A DNA stretch of 64,000 nt from JARYGU01 sp033795365 (GCA_033795365.1 JARYGU010000014.1:62001-126000), one strand, 5' to 3'. Positions 54,751-63,441 are shown, counted from the first letter of the stretch. Program-made: numbers and translations. Notes: generated by a model not told the origin, from the sequence alone.

Positions 54751-54831
54751 TCAATGCGGGAAAAGCGACAGGTTCCGTTCGGCAATCATCATGAGGCTCA
54801 TGCGCATGATGCGGGAATCAATATCTGTCAT
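54751..54831 (-). CDS. 26-residue small ORF between riboswitch and btuF
   Basis: ATG 54831 has AGGAG 5 nt upstream, better than the site of btuF itself. The peptide starts MTDIDSRIMRMSLMMIAER and ends SLFPH; it is rich in Met and has no known domain. It lies about 50 nt downstream of the riboswitch B12 box and 97 nt before btuF. A short GC hairpin (CGGGC 54846-54850 with GCCCG 54857-54861) precedes its ribosome binding site. It could be a leader peptide whose translation the riboswitch controls, or a small protein; expression is unproven. Confidence 0.5.
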   Translation of the reverse strand: MTDIDSRIMRMSLMMIAERNLSLFPH

Positions 54832-54879
54832 GTCGGCTCCTGACTCGGGCAACCCCGCCCGTGACGTTGGATTTATGGT

Positions 54880-55095
54880 TATGACGGCAGGTCTCCTGGC
54901 TCGCGTCATCGCCTTCCATCTGCCTTCCCGTGCGCTTGCTGGCTGCACAGTGGCATGACGCCGAATGTTTTCGGCGTCCGAGGATGATCGGCATCCGCTT
55001 ACAGTTGCGGGGGCAGCCACGGTCTTGGTCCCTTTTGGGTCGTCCGCACCGTGTTCCCTATTAATCCCCTGGAAGTCATTCCTCGGGGAACCGTC
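54880..55095 (-). ncRNA. Cobalamin (AdoCbl) riboswitch
   Basis: Read on the minus strand, the conserved elements appear in order: CCCCGCAACTGTAAGCGG (complement of 54995-55013), TGCCACTG (54948-54955), GGGAAGG downstream of it, and the B12 box AGCCAGGAGACCTGCC at 54886-54901. The upstream part has the usual P1-P3 region with AGGGGATTAATAGGGAAC. This is the standard cobalamin-binding aptamer, which represses downstream genes when cobalamin is abundant. The next genes in its direction are the small ORF and btuF-btuC-btuD. Confidence 0.95.
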
Positions 55096-55187
55096 GCGTC
55101 CTTGATAGGACTGCGCGCGGCAAGGCGTCAAGGCCTCGAACGGGGACTTTTCATAGGAGCGGATCGGGAGCATTGTCGAGCTTGTGT

Positions 55188-55210
55188 TTATGTTATAACG
55201 TTACGATTAT
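55188..55210. promoter_or_regulatory. Possible Zur box upstream of the COG0523 GTPase
   Basis: The stretch contains GTTATAAC, an 8-bp palindrome, flanked as ATGTTATAACGTTACGAT. It resembles Zur-type operators (GTTATAACATTAC-like) and lies 57 nt upstream of the gene start, where such boxes occur before zinc-chaperone GTPases. The assignment is by resemblance only. Confidence 0.5.
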
Positions 55211-55266
55211 AGAAGAGCGACGCCGAGTGCAATCGTTCAGTTCGAGTTCGTCGAAAGGAGATGTCA

Positions 55267-56475
55267 ATGAAAACGCCCAAGCTCCCGGTCACGGTTCTGT
55301 CGGGATTTCTGGGGGCGGGGAAAACCACCGTTCTCAACCATATCCTCAACAATCGCGACGCCTTGCGCGTCGCCGTCATCGTCAACGACATGAGCGAGGT
55401 CAATATCGATGCGGCCCTGGTGCGCGATGGCGGGGCCGATCTTTCGAGGACGCAAGAGCAGCTTGTGGAGATGACGAATGGCTGCATCTGCTGCACCCTG
55501 CGCGATGATCTGCTGCGGGAAGTGCGCAGCCTCGCCGAGCAGGGCAGGTTCGACTATCTGCTGATCGAATCGACCGGCATTTCGGAACCTCTGCCGGTAG
55601 CGACCACCTTCGATTTCCGCGACGAAAGCGGCAAGAGCCTTGCCGATGTCGCTGTGCTCGATACGATGGTGACGGTCGTGGATGCAGCGAACCTGCTTGC
55701 GGACTACAGCTCGACCGATTTCCTAGCTGATCGCGGCGAGACTGCAGGGGAAGGCGACAGCCGCACGCTGGTCGATCTTCTGGTCGATCAGATTGAGTTT
55801 GCCGACGTCGTCATCCTCAACAAGGCAAGCTCCGCAAGTCCGGACGAGCTCGATGCCGCCCGCAAGATCATCGTCGGTCTCAATCCGGATGCCCGGCTGC
55901 TGGAGGCGGATTTCGGAAGGGTCGAATTGAAGGAAGTGTTGGGAACCGGCCGTTTCGACCTGGCGAAAGCCGAACAGCATCCGCTCTGGTACAAGGAACT
56001 TCACGGTTTTTCGGATCACGTCCCCGAAACGGAGGAATATGGCATCCGCTCGTTCGTTTATCGCGCGCGCCAGCCCTTCGATCCCATGAAGTTCCAGGCA
56101 TTCCTCGATAGATCATGGCCTGGCGTCGTCAGGGCGAAGGGTTTCTTCTGGCTGGCCACCCGTCCCTATCATGTGGGTGAGATCAGCCAGGCTGGCCCCC
56201 TCGTGCGCACCGGCAGGGCCGGTCTCTGGTGGTGCGCCGTTCCGAAAGAACGCTGGCCGCACGACTCGGAATTCGTTCGCGCCATTGAAGCCGGCATGGA
56301 TCCCGTATGGGGCGACCGGCGCCAGGAAATCGTCTTCATCGGTTGCGATCCGATGGACGAAGGCGGCATCCGCGCCGAACTCGACGCTTGTCTCGTCAAA
56401 AGCCCGGTGTTTCAGCCCGACCTCTGGCGAGACATGGCGGATCCGTTCGCGAACTGGAGCTACCGGGCGGCTTGA
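55267..56475 (+). CDS. zigA: COG0523 GTPase, ZigA-like zinc metallochaperone
   Basis: 402 residues, G3E family. P-loop GFLGAGKTTVLNHIL, the metal-binding CxCC motif in MTNGCICCTLRDDLL, and ESTGISEPLPV. A CobW C-terminal domain follows from about residue 245. COG0523 proteins deliver metals such as zinc or cobalt. The Zur-like site upstream suggests a zinc role; the neighbouring cobalamin riboswitch operon keeps a CobW-like cobalt role open. ATG 55267 has AAAGGAG 6 nt upstream; ATG 55261 directly abuts that site. Confidence 0.85.
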   Translation: MKTPKLPVTVLSGFLGAGKTTVLNHILNNRDALRVAVIVNDMSEVNIDAALVRDGGADLSRTQEQLVEMTNGCICCTLRDDLLREVRSLAEQGRFDYLLIESTGISEPLPVATTFDFRDESGKSLADVAVLDTMVTVVDAANLLADYSSTDFLADRGETAGEGDSRTLVDLLVDQIEFADVVILNKASSASPDELDAARKIIVGLNPDARLLEADFGRVELKEVLGTGRFDLAKAEQHPLWYKELHGFSDHVPETEEYGIRSFVYRARQPFDPMKFQAFLDRSWPGVVRAKGFFWLATRPYHVGEISQAGPLVRTGRAGLWWCAVPKERWPHDSEFVRAIEAGMDPVWGDRRQEIVFIGCDPMDEGGIRAELDACLVKSPVFQPDLWRDMADPFANWSYRAA

Positions 56476-56590
56476 ATTCCGTCTCGGCGACTGGACCGGC
56501 TCCGCCGCAATTAAAACCTGAATCCGGCGAAATAAGCCGCGCGGTCGGACCGGTCGCCTAACCAGCGCCCGGTTCGAGCCGCCGCCCGTT

Positions 56591-57193
56591 TCAGCCTCCG
56601 ACGAACCGGCCTTCGAACGCGAATTCCGCGACGGGCTTGCGCTGGCTCGGATTTTCGCGGGCGCGCAGATCCTCCGGCAGGATTTCCCTGTCTGCTATCT
56701 TTCCGATCGCAACCGCGGCCTCGACACGGAAACCATCCGGTATTTCGAGCACCTGCATGGCCTTGTCCCGATCGATGCCGCCCATCGCATGCGCGTGAAG
56801 TCCGCAGAGCGTCGCCTGCAGGGCAAGCGCATACCAGGCAGCGCCGGCATCGAAGGCGTGCGTATAGGATGCGCGCAGTTCTCCCGTCGCCTCGGAGCGG
56901 TTGTGGGTTTTCGAAATGATGATTGCCAGCACGGCGGCATTCTTCGCCCAGCGTTGATTGCCCTCGTTCAGGATTCCGAGAAGTGTTTCCCAATGCCCGG
57001 TTTCCCGATGGGCGTAGACGAAGCGCCATGGCTGCAGGTTGCTGGCGGAAGGCGCCCATCGGGCAGCCTCGAAGAGAGAAAGGAGCGCCTCCTCGGACAT
57101 GCTTTCCCCGGTGAAGGCCCGGGGCGACCACCGGTCGAGGAAAAGCGTTGAGACCGGATGTTCGGAGGTGCGGGAATTGCTCGTCGTCATCAT
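56591..57193 (-). CDS. Nitroreductase-family FMN oxidoreductase
   Basis: 200 residues. Nitroreductase fold: RWSPRAFTGESMSEEALLSL at the N-terminus binds FMN phosphate, AARWAPSASNLQPWRFVYA is the usual second block, and AIGKIADREILPEDL the C-terminal one. Such enzymes reduce quinones or nitro compounds with NAD(P)H; the native substrate is unknown. The FMN-binding Arg and Ser residues are kept. Single gene, divergent from gabD across a 226-nt gap in which I see nothing else. Confidence 0.85.
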   Translation of the reverse strand: MMTTSNSRTSEHPVSTLFLDRWSPRAFTGESMSEEALLSLFEAARWAPSASNLQPWRFVYAHRETGHWETLLGILNEGNQRWAKNAAVLAIIISKTHNRSEATGELRASYTHAFDAGAAWYALALQATLCGLHAHAMGGIDRDKAMQVLEIPDGFRVEAAVAIGKIADREILPEDLRARENPSQRKPVAEFAFEGRFVGG

Positions 57194-57419
57194 CTTTCCT
57201 TATGCGAATTGAAGGCGGGTGCACGGGTCGAGTTTAGACCTTAATCCGCGTCTCGGTGCCGCGGAAGTGATGTTTCGGCATGGGAGATCATCGTTTGACG
57301 ACCGTCCTCCACGCGGCAGTCCAGGTTTGCGCAGGATCAAAAGCCGCATCCCCGTCATTGTCGAAAGGGAAGAAAAGCGCCTATAAACCTTTCAACTGCG
57401 AAGAACGAGGTAAAGACCG

Positions 57420-58874
57420 ATGAGCCTGAAAGACCCTTCCCTGCTACGCCAGGCCGCACGTGTGGGCACCCGCTGGATCGAAGCCGAAGCGTCTTCGGCG
57501 ATCGCCGTCACCAATCCGGCGACCGGAGAAACGATCGGCCTTGTGCCGAAGCTTGGCGCGGCGGAGACCAGAGAGGCGATCGACGCCGCCCGCAAGGCGC
57601 AGAAGGAATGGGCGGCCCGCACGGCGAAGGAGCGCTCGGTCATTCTTCGCAGATGGTTCGAGCTGATGATGGCCAACCAGGACGATCTCGGCCGTATCCT
57701 GACCATGGAACAGGGCAAGCCGCTCGCCGAGGCCAAGGGTGAGATTGCCTACGGCGCGAGTTTCATCGAGTGGTTTGCGGAAGAAGCGCGCCGTGTCTAT
57801 GGCGACATCGTTCTCGGCCACCAGAAGGACAAGCGCATCTTCGTCATGAAGCAGCCGATAGGCGTCGTCGCGGCTATCACCCCATGGAATTTCCCCAATG
57901 CGATGATCACGCGCAAGGCGGGCCCGGCCTTTGCGGCCGGCTGCGCCATGGTCCTGAAGCCTGCGTCGCAAACCCCCTTCTCGGCCATCGCGCTGGCGGT
58001 CCTGGGCGAGCGTGCAGGCCTTCCGGCCGGCCTCTTCAGTGTCATTACCGGTTCGGCGCGCGAGATCGGCGGCGAAATGACCGCCAATCCCGTCATACGC
58101 AAGCTCACCTTCACCGGCTCGACGGAGATCGGCGCCGAGCTCTACAAGCAAAGCGCGCCGACCATCAAGAAGCTCGGTCTCGAGCTTGGCGGAAACGCGC
58201 CCTTCATCGTTTTCGACGACGCCGATCTCGATGCCGCGGTCGAGGGTGCGCTGATTGCCAAGTTCCGCAACAACGGTCAGACCTGTGTCTGCGCCAACCG
58301 CATCTACGTGCAGGACGCGGTCTACGACGCGTTTTCCGAAAAGCTTGCCGCGGCGGTCGGCAGCCTCAAGACCGGCAACGGCTTCGACGAAGGCGTGATC
58401 CTCGGCCCGCTGATCGACACGGCCGCGCTCGAAAAGGTGGAAGAGCATGTCGCCGATGCGCTCGCCAAGGGTGGCCGTATCGTGAAGGGCGGCCGGCGGC
58501 ATGCGCTTGGCGGCACCTTCTATGAGGCGACGGTGATCGCCGACGTCACTCCGGCAATGGCAGTTGCACGCGAGGAGACTTTTGGCCCTGTCGCACCGCT
58601 TTTCCGGTTCAAGGACGAGGCGGATGTGATCGCACAGGCGAACGATACCGAGTTCGGTCTTGCCTCCTATTTCTACGCAAAGGACCTTGCCCGCGTCTTC
58701 CGGGTCGCCGAGGCGCTGGAATATGGCATGGTCGGCGTCAATACGGGTCTGATCTCGACGGCGGAGGCGCCCTTCGGCGGCGTCAAGCTTTCCGGGCTCG
58801 GACGCGAGGGTTCGAAATACGGAATCGAGGAATTTACCGAGATGAAGTATGTGTGCCTCGGTGGCATAGCCTGA
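57420..58874 (+). CDS. gabD: Succinate-semialdehyde dehydrogenase
   Basis: 484 residues, aldehyde dehydrogenase superfamily. The catalytic Glu is in KLGLELGGNAPFIVFDDADL and the Cys in NNGQTCVCANRIYVQ. Both cysteines of TCVC and the N-terminal WIEAEASSAIAVTNPATGE match GabD, which oxidises succinate semialdehyde to succinate with NAD(P)+. A related aldehyde such as glutarate semialdehyde is possible. ATG 57420 follows GAGGTAAAGACCG. Its partner, the HpcH-like aldolase, begins 60 nt downstream. Confidence 0.9.
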   Translation: MSLKDPSLLRQAARVGTRWIEAEASSAIAVTNPATGETIGLVPKLGAAETREAIDAARKAQKEWAARTAKERSVILRRWFELMMANQDDLGRILTMEQGKPLAEAKGEIAYGASFIEWFAEEARRVYGDIVLGHQKDKRIFVMKQPIGVVAAITPWNFPNAMITRKAGPAFAAGCAMVLKPASQTPFSAIALAVLGERAGLPAGLFSVITGSAREIGGEMTANPVIRKLTFTGSTEIGAELYKQSAPTIKKLGLELGGNAPFIVFDDADLDAAVEGALIAKFRNNGQTCVCANRIYVQDAVYDAFSEKLAAAVGSLKTGNGFDEGVILGPLIDTAALEKVEEHVADALAKGGRIVKGGRRHALGGTFYEATVIADVTPAMAVAREETFGPVAPLFRFKDEADVIAQANDTEFGLASYFYAKDLARVFRVAEALEYGMVGVNTGLISTAEAPFGGVKLSGLGREGSKYGIEEFTEMKYVCLGGIA

Positions 58875-58934
58875 CGCGTTCACCGACGTCGGATCCGGCC
58901 GACCGTTCTTCTTTTTCGCCGTGGAGATTTCGTC

Positions 58935-59735
58935 ATGCCCGCTCCGAAAAACCCGTTCAAGGCCGCATTGCGGGAAGGTCGGTTCCAGCTTGGCCTCTGG
59001 CTTGCGCTCGGCAGCCCCTATGTGGCGGAGATCGCGTCGGGGAGCGGTTACGATTGGCTTCTTCTCGACGGCGAGCATGGGCCGAACGACGTCCGATCCA
59101 TCAGCGCGCAGATAGGGGCGCTTCGGCATAGCACGAGCCATGCGATCGTGCGGCCGCCCATGGGCGAGGCCTGGATGCTGAAGCAGCTCCTGGATCAGGG
59201 TGCGCAGAGCTTTCTCGTTCCGATGGTCGAGACGGCCGAGCAGGCCGAAGCACTTGTGCGCGCGGTTCGTTATCCGCCGAAAGGTATTCGCGGCGTGGGA
59301 GCCGGATTGGGGCGCTCCAGCGCCTTCAACCGCATCCCCGATTATTTGCGCACCGCCGACGATGAAATCTGCCTGGTGGTGCAGATAGAAAGCCGCAATG
59401 CCCTGGAAAACCTGGACGAGATCGCCTTCGTCGAAGGTGTCGACGGCCTTTTCGTTGGTCCGTCCGATCTCGCCGCCGACATGGGATATCTCGGACAACC
59501 CGGCGCCGCGCCGGTGCAGGAGGCCATCCGCGATGCTTTCGAACGCATCCATCGCCATGGCAAAGCGCGGGGCATCATGACGATCGACCCCGTCCAGGCG
59601 CAGCAATATCGCACGCTCGGCGCCGATTTCATGGCGATCGGAACGGACGTCTCGGCTTTCGTACGCGCGATTGACGGTCTGCGGCGCGAATTTCTCGGGG
59701 AGGAGGCGCAGCCCCCTTCCAGGAGCGGCTACTGA
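58935..59735 (+). CDS. hpcH: HpcH/HpaI-family aldolase
   Basis: 266 residues, class II metal-dependent aldolase. DWLLLDGEHGPNDVRSISAQ with the metal-site Glu, FLVPMVETAEQAEALVRAVR, and VDGLFVGPSDLAADMGYLG are family blocks. HpaI splits 4-hydroxy-2-oxoheptanedioate to pyruvate and succinate semialdehyde; YfaU-type members split 2-keto-3-deoxy sugar acids. Next to gabD, the HpaI reaction is attractive because GabD would consume its product. The stop overlaps the converging oxidoreductase gene by 7 nt. Confidence 0.87.
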   Translation: MPAPKNPFKAALREGRFQLGLWLALGSPYVAEIASGSGYDWLLLDGEHGPNDVRSISAQIGALRHSTSHAIVRPPMGEAWMLKQLLDQGAQSFLVPMVETAEQAEALVRAVRYPPKGIRGVGAGLGRSSAFNRIPDYLRTADDEICLVVQIESRNALENLDEIAFVEGVDGLFVGPSDLAADMGYLGQPGAAPVQEAIRDAFERIHRHGKARGIMTIDPVQAQQYRTLGADFMAIGTDVSAFVRAIDGLRREFLGEEAQPPSRSGY

Positions 59736-60817
59736 ATTCCTGCTATCGCCGACAGTTCCGGCATCGAAACAGTCGGCGTCCATTCCTTGAAATCGACAAT
59801 GCGGCGGATGACCTTCTCTGCGTGGTGGTTGGCGATATCGCTGATTTTGTGATCGAGGAAGGGATTGTTGAACCGCTCCATCGTCGCAGCCACATAGGCT
59901 TCCGCCTGCTCGCCGAGGTCTTTCGCGGCAAAGCCCGGAACGACCTCTTCGAGATAGATCTGCGTCAGCCGCTCCGCGACGAAGGTGTCAGCAAGGATCT
60001 CGCGTACGGTTTCATCGCTTCTCCGGCCTTCCTTCATCCAGAAGTCTGCGAGGACCGTATGGCCGAGATTCAGGATATGGAGCTTGAGCTTCTCGTAAGG
60101 GGTGAGATCGTCGACGGCCAGAACGGACGCGTGGGTACAGGGGAGCACGAGTCCGGGCTGCTTCTCGATCGCCCAGAGTGCATAGGGTTCTGCTATGGCT
60201 CCTGCCGGCTCGATCGGTTCGGAGACGATACGGTCGACAAGCGTATTGGCCCATATCACGTTCTCTTCCAGCCAGGGCCGAAACGATGAATTCGGATAAC
60301 GGTCTGCCTGCAGTTTCAGGGTGATGCGCTTCAGAACCTCGCCGTTGCGCGACACGAGCTCGCAGGGAAGAATGGTCAGCGGCCCTCCGCCGCGCTGGAA
60401 ACGAGCATAAAGCAGCGCGAGAAGCTTTCCGGGAAAAGACGTCGGGACCGATCCGGAAACGTCGTCCGCGTCGACATGGTAGCCGGTATCTCCAGTGTTG
60501 GAGATGACGACGAGTGCCTGGTCGAAGACCTGCTCGACCTCGCTCCAGTCGGTCCCCGTGGAAAGCGTTTTTGCAACGCTCGTCACCCGTTGCTCGCGAT
60601 TGATCTCCGTGCCGTCCTTCAGCCCCCTTATGACGACAGGAAAGCCGTCCGGTGCGGCGAGCGCCTTCAGCCGCCGGGCGCGCTCCGCCGACCCCGTGGT
60701 CTGGACTACGGTCACCTTGCCGAGCGCCTCCCCCCGCTCCAGCGCCTCGCTGATGAAAAGGTCGGCATGGGCCTGAAGGAACCGGCTCGTTCCGAACTGC
60801 AGGATAGGTGTCGGCAT
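59729..60817 (-). CDS. Mannitol dehydrogenase-family oxidoreductase
   Basis: 362 residues. N-terminal LQFGTSRFLQAHADLFISEA and VISNTGDTGYHVDADDV, then a C-terminal helical domain with LKLHILNLGHTVLADFWMKE carrying the conserved Asn-His. The family includes tagaturonate, fructuronate and mannitol reductases using NAD(P)H. Shorter than classical UxaB/UxuB (480 residues). ATG 60817 has GGGAG 7 nt upstream; the ORF is open far upstream but overlaps the GntR gene and is rejected. It lies 29 nt after the GntR gene, so they are cotranscribed. Confidence 0.82.
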   Translation of the reverse strand: MPTPILQFGTSRFLQAHADLFISEALERGEALGKVTVVQTTGSAERARRLKALAAPDGFPVVIRGLKDGTEINREQRVTSVAKTLSTGTDWSEVEQVFDQALVVISNTGDTGYHVDADDVSGSVPTSFPGKLLALLYARFQRGGGPLTILPCELVSRNGEVLKRITLKLQADRYPNSSFRPWLEENVIWANTLVDRIVSEPIEPAGAIAEPYALWAIEKQPGLVLPCTHASVLAVDDLTPYEKLKLHILNLGHTVLADFWMKEGRRSDETVREILADTFVAERLTQIYLEEVVPGFAAKDLGEQAEAYVAATMERFNNPFLDHKISDIANHHAEKVIRRIVDFKEWTPTVSMPELSAIAGIQ

Positions 60818-60846
60818 GGCTCGCTCCCGGTGGCGTACGATCTGCG

Positions 60847-61725
60847 TCAGTTGATGGATTGCAAAAGAGTTTCGCGCGCGGATTTGAGATGCCGCCGGCA
60901 GGCTTCCTCGACGCGGACGGGATCGCGCGAGCGCAGTGCGGCGATATAGGCAAGGTGCTCTTCCAGCGCGCGGGCGTTGCGCTGACGGGCGTTCGTCTTG
61001 TTCCATTGGTAGTGATAGTGGAAGACGATGGCGATGACGTCGTAGAAATCGATGATGAAGCGGTTTCTGGAGGCCTTGTGCACCAGGAGATGGAAGCGCT
61101 CGTCGAGTTCGGAGAAGTCCCGGTAGCGGTTTTCGATATCGGCCAGGATGTCGTGATGCACCGCCTCGATGGCATCGAGTTCGCCCCATGCCGTATGTTC
61201 GTCGGGCAGATGGAGGAAAGCGGCCGCGGAGCGAAGCTCGAACATCTCCCGCACCTCCGTCAGTTCCAGCGCAAATTCCCGTGTGAACCCCTTCAATATC
61301 CAGTGGCTGTTCGGCCGTTTCTCGATCAGCCCGAAGCGGCTGAACCGAATCAGGAATTCGCGCACGCTGGTCGTGCCGGTTCCGATCTCGCGTGCAAGCT
61401 CCAGTTCGTTGATCTGCATGCCGGGTGCGGCCCCGCCGGCAAGAATGCGGCGCATGAAGCTGCGCTCGATGATCTCCGAAAGCGAATCGGTCTCCTCCGT
61501 CGGATAATAATCCGCCGAGGCGGGCTTTCGCAGCACGATTTTCTGCCGCTTTTCCCAGGCAAGCAGCCCGATTTCCTCCAGTCGGGTAAGGATTGCTCGA
61601 ACCGTGGTCCGGCTGACGCCGAGCGACGCGCCGAGCTCCGGCTCGGACGGCAAGGTCGAGCCTTGCTCGAGAAGCTTCAGACAGCGGTTGAAGGCATCCT
61701 TGAAGACTGTATTCTGCTTGGCCAT
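60847..61725 (-). CDS. GntR-family transcriptional regulator (FCD/FadR type)
   Basis: 292 residues. Winged helix-turn-helix at residues 10-70: LPSEPELGASLGVSRTTVRA. A second region with SLSEIIERSFMRRILAGGAAPG looks like a further winged-helix copy, then an FCD ligand-binding domain with His residues from about 170 (LDAIEAVHHDILADIENRYR). It probably controls the adjacent sugar genes on both strands, since related palindromes lie in front of the aldo/keto reductase gene and the ABC transporter gene. The ligand is unknown. Confidence 0.85.
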   Translation of the reverse strand: MAKQNTVFKDAFNRCLKLLEQGSTLPSEPELGASLGVSRTTVRAILTRLEEIGLLAWEKRQKIVLRKPASADYYPTEETDSLSEIIERSFMRRILAGGAAPGMQINELELAREIGTGTTSVREFLIRFSRFGLIEKRPNSHWILKGFTREFALELTEVREMFELRSAAAFLHLPDEHTAWGELDAIEAVHHDILADIENRYRDFSELDERFHLLVHKASRNRFIIDFYDVIAIVFHYHYQWNKTNARQRNARALEEHLAYIAALRSRDPVRVEEACRRHLKSARETLLQSIN

Positions 61726-61878
61726 GGTGTTGCGAGGGCCGTGGCTAGTTGCCGGCGGGGCGGGGCCTGGCGGACGGGCCTCGATGTTGCGTCTGGTACG
61801 GCATGATGTCCTCCCTCGACTGTGTCGCGGCGATGCCGCTGCATGGTTTGAGCGACATAATAGTCATTGACCGGGAAC

Positions 61879-61900
61879 TGTCTATTGCCGATAAAAGACA
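61879..61900. promoter_or_regulatory. Candidate GntR operator between the regulator and aldo/keto reductase genes
   Basis: A 22-bp imperfect palindrome with outer arms TGTCT (61879-61883) and AGACA (61896-61900) and a core TTGCCGATAA. The core is close to the TTATCGATAA found upstream of the ABC transporter gene. It lies between two divergent genes, as expected for a control site. Confidence 0.5.
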
Positions 61901-61949
61901 ATCGTGTCCATGAAGAAAATGCATGGTCCCGCGATACCGGGGAGGAGAC

Positions 61950-62969
61950 ATGAGGACGAGAACCATCGGCGCGACGGGGTTGGCCGTAAGCGAGTTCAGC
62001 TTCGGCACGGCAGCGCTCGGCGGACTTTATCGTGCCTGCCCGCGTGACGTGGCGATGGCAACGCTTGCTGCGGCCTGGGATGAGGATCTGCGCTATTTCG
62101 ATACCGCGCCCTGGTACGGTTTCGGCCTGGCGGAGCGCCATACCGGCGATTTCCTGCGAGACAAGCCTCGGGACAGCTATGTCCTGTCGACCAAGGTCGG
62201 CCGTCTGATGTTCCCCGTTCCGGACGACAAGGTGCCCAGCTACGGTTATGTCGATCCGCTGCCGTTCGATGTGCGCTATGATTACAGCTATGACGGCATC
62301 ATGCGATCGGTGGAGATGAGCTATGCGCGACTGGGTCTCAATCGGATCGATATTCTCTATGTGCATGACATAGGCGCTTACACGCACGGCGCGGAGAAGA
62401 ACCGGTTCCATCTCGGACAGCTGCTCGATTCCGGTCTCAAGGCGCTGGAAGAACTCAAGTCGTCCGGCACGATCAAGGCTTATGGTCTCGGCGTGAACGA
62501 GGTGCCCGTCTGCCTCGACGTAATGCGCCGCGCCGACATCGACTGCATTCTTCTGGCCGGACGGTATACGTTGCTCGACCGTTCCGCAGTCGCCGAATTG
62601 CTGCCTCTTTGCGAGAAGAAGAGGACTTCCCTGGTGGTTGGCGGCGTTTTCAATTCGGGTATTCTGGCGACAGGTCCGGTGGAGGGCGCCCATTTCGACT
62701 ATATGCCCGCGACGAAAGACGTTCTTCGAAAGGTTGGCGCCATGGAAGAGATTGCCGGATCGAAGGGCCTGCCGCTGGCTGCTCCGGCGATCCAGTTCCC
62801 CTTGCGCCATCCCGCGGTCGCATCCGTTCTTCTCGGCACGGCGAAGCCCCGGAGCCTGGTCCGCAACATGGAGCTTGCGCGCCGCTCGCTGCCGGACGAC
62901 ATTTATGAGGCTTTCGAAGAACACACGCTCGTAGCGCCGGAACTTGGGCCCGAAGCGGTGCGGCAGTAA
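61950..62969 (+). CDS. Aldo/keto reductase, likely L-fucose/D-threo-aldose dehydrogenase
   Basis: 339 residues, TIM barrel. LAVSEFSFGTAALGGLY at the N-terminus and the Tyr and Lys of the catalytic set (FDTAPWYGFGLAE with Tyr, VLSTKVGRL with Lys, LYVHDIGAY with His). This subgroup includes D-threo-aldose 1-dehydrogenase and pyridoxal 4-dehydrogenase. Next to a FucU mutarotase, L-fucose or a related sugar is likely. ATG 61950 has GGAGGAG upstream. The FucU gene follows 25 nt later. Confidence 0.85.
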   Translation: MRTRTIGATGLAVSEFSFGTAALGGLYRACPRDVAMATLAAAWDEDLRYFDTAPWYGFGLAERHTGDFLRDKPRDSYVLSTKVGRLMFPVPDDKVPSYGYVDPLPFDVRYDYSYDGIMRSVEMSYARLGLNRIDILYVHDIGAYTHGAEKNRFHLGQLLDSGLKALEELKSSGTIKAYGLGVNEVPVCLDVMRRADIDCILLAGRYTLLDRSAVAELLPLCEKKRTSLVVGGVFNSGILATGPVEGAHFDYMPATKDVLRKVGAMEEIAGSKGLPLAAPAIQFPLRHPAVASVLLGTAKPRSLVRNMELARRSLPDDIYEAFEEHTLVAPELGPEAVRQ

Positions 62970-62994
62970 AAACGGTGAGGAGAGACGAAGCGAT

Positions 62995-63441
62995 ATGTTG
63001 AAAGGTATTCATCCGCTGCTTGGCCCGGATCTGCTTCATGCGATCAGGACCATGGGGCATGGCGACGACATCGTGATCGCGGATGCGAACTTCCCGTCGA
63101 GCTTTCTCGGTCCGAAGGTGATCAGGGCCGACGGCGTCGATGCGCTCGCCGTCACGGAAGCGATCCTGGCGCATATGCCGCTGGACACCTTCGTGCCGCA
63201 GGCGGCATGGCGGATGCAGGTCGTTGGAGATCCGGATGCGGTACCGGAGGTCTGCGTCGAGTTCCAGAAGCTGGTGCATCGTCTCGCCGGTGATTTCACC
63301 GTGCATTCCGTCGAGCGCTTCGCCTTCTATGAAATGGCGAGAAAGGCGGCTTATATCGTCGCGACTACGGAATTCAGGCTCTACGGCAACATCATCCTGA
63401 AAAAAGGCGTGGTGCAGCCGCACGAAATCTACAGGGTGTGA
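62995..63441 (+). CDS. fucU: FucU/RbsD-family sugar mutarotase
   Basis: 148 residues. MLKGIHPLLGPDLLHAIRTMGHGDDIVIADANFPS is the standard opening (shown here in two parts: LKGIHPLLGPDLLHAI, MGHGDDIVIADANFPS), with the His that catalyses anomer interconversion. YGNIILKKGV at the end matches FucU rather than RbsD. It interconverts alpha and beta L-fucose. ATG 62995 has GGAGAGACG upstream. It lies between the dehydrogenase and the transporter gene. Confidence 0.88.
   Translation: MLKGIHPLLGPDLLHAIRTMGHGDDIVIADANFPSSFLGPKVIRADGVDALAVTEAILAHMPLDTFVPQAAWRMQVVGDPDAVPEVCVEFQKLVHRLAGDFTVHSVERFAFYEMARKAAYIVATTEFRLYGNIILKKGVVQPHEIYRV

Noticed and set aside
57444..59783. A 779-codon open frame on the minus strand across gabD and hpcH
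   Set aside because: It runs antisense through two recognisable genes and has no resemblance to any family I know.
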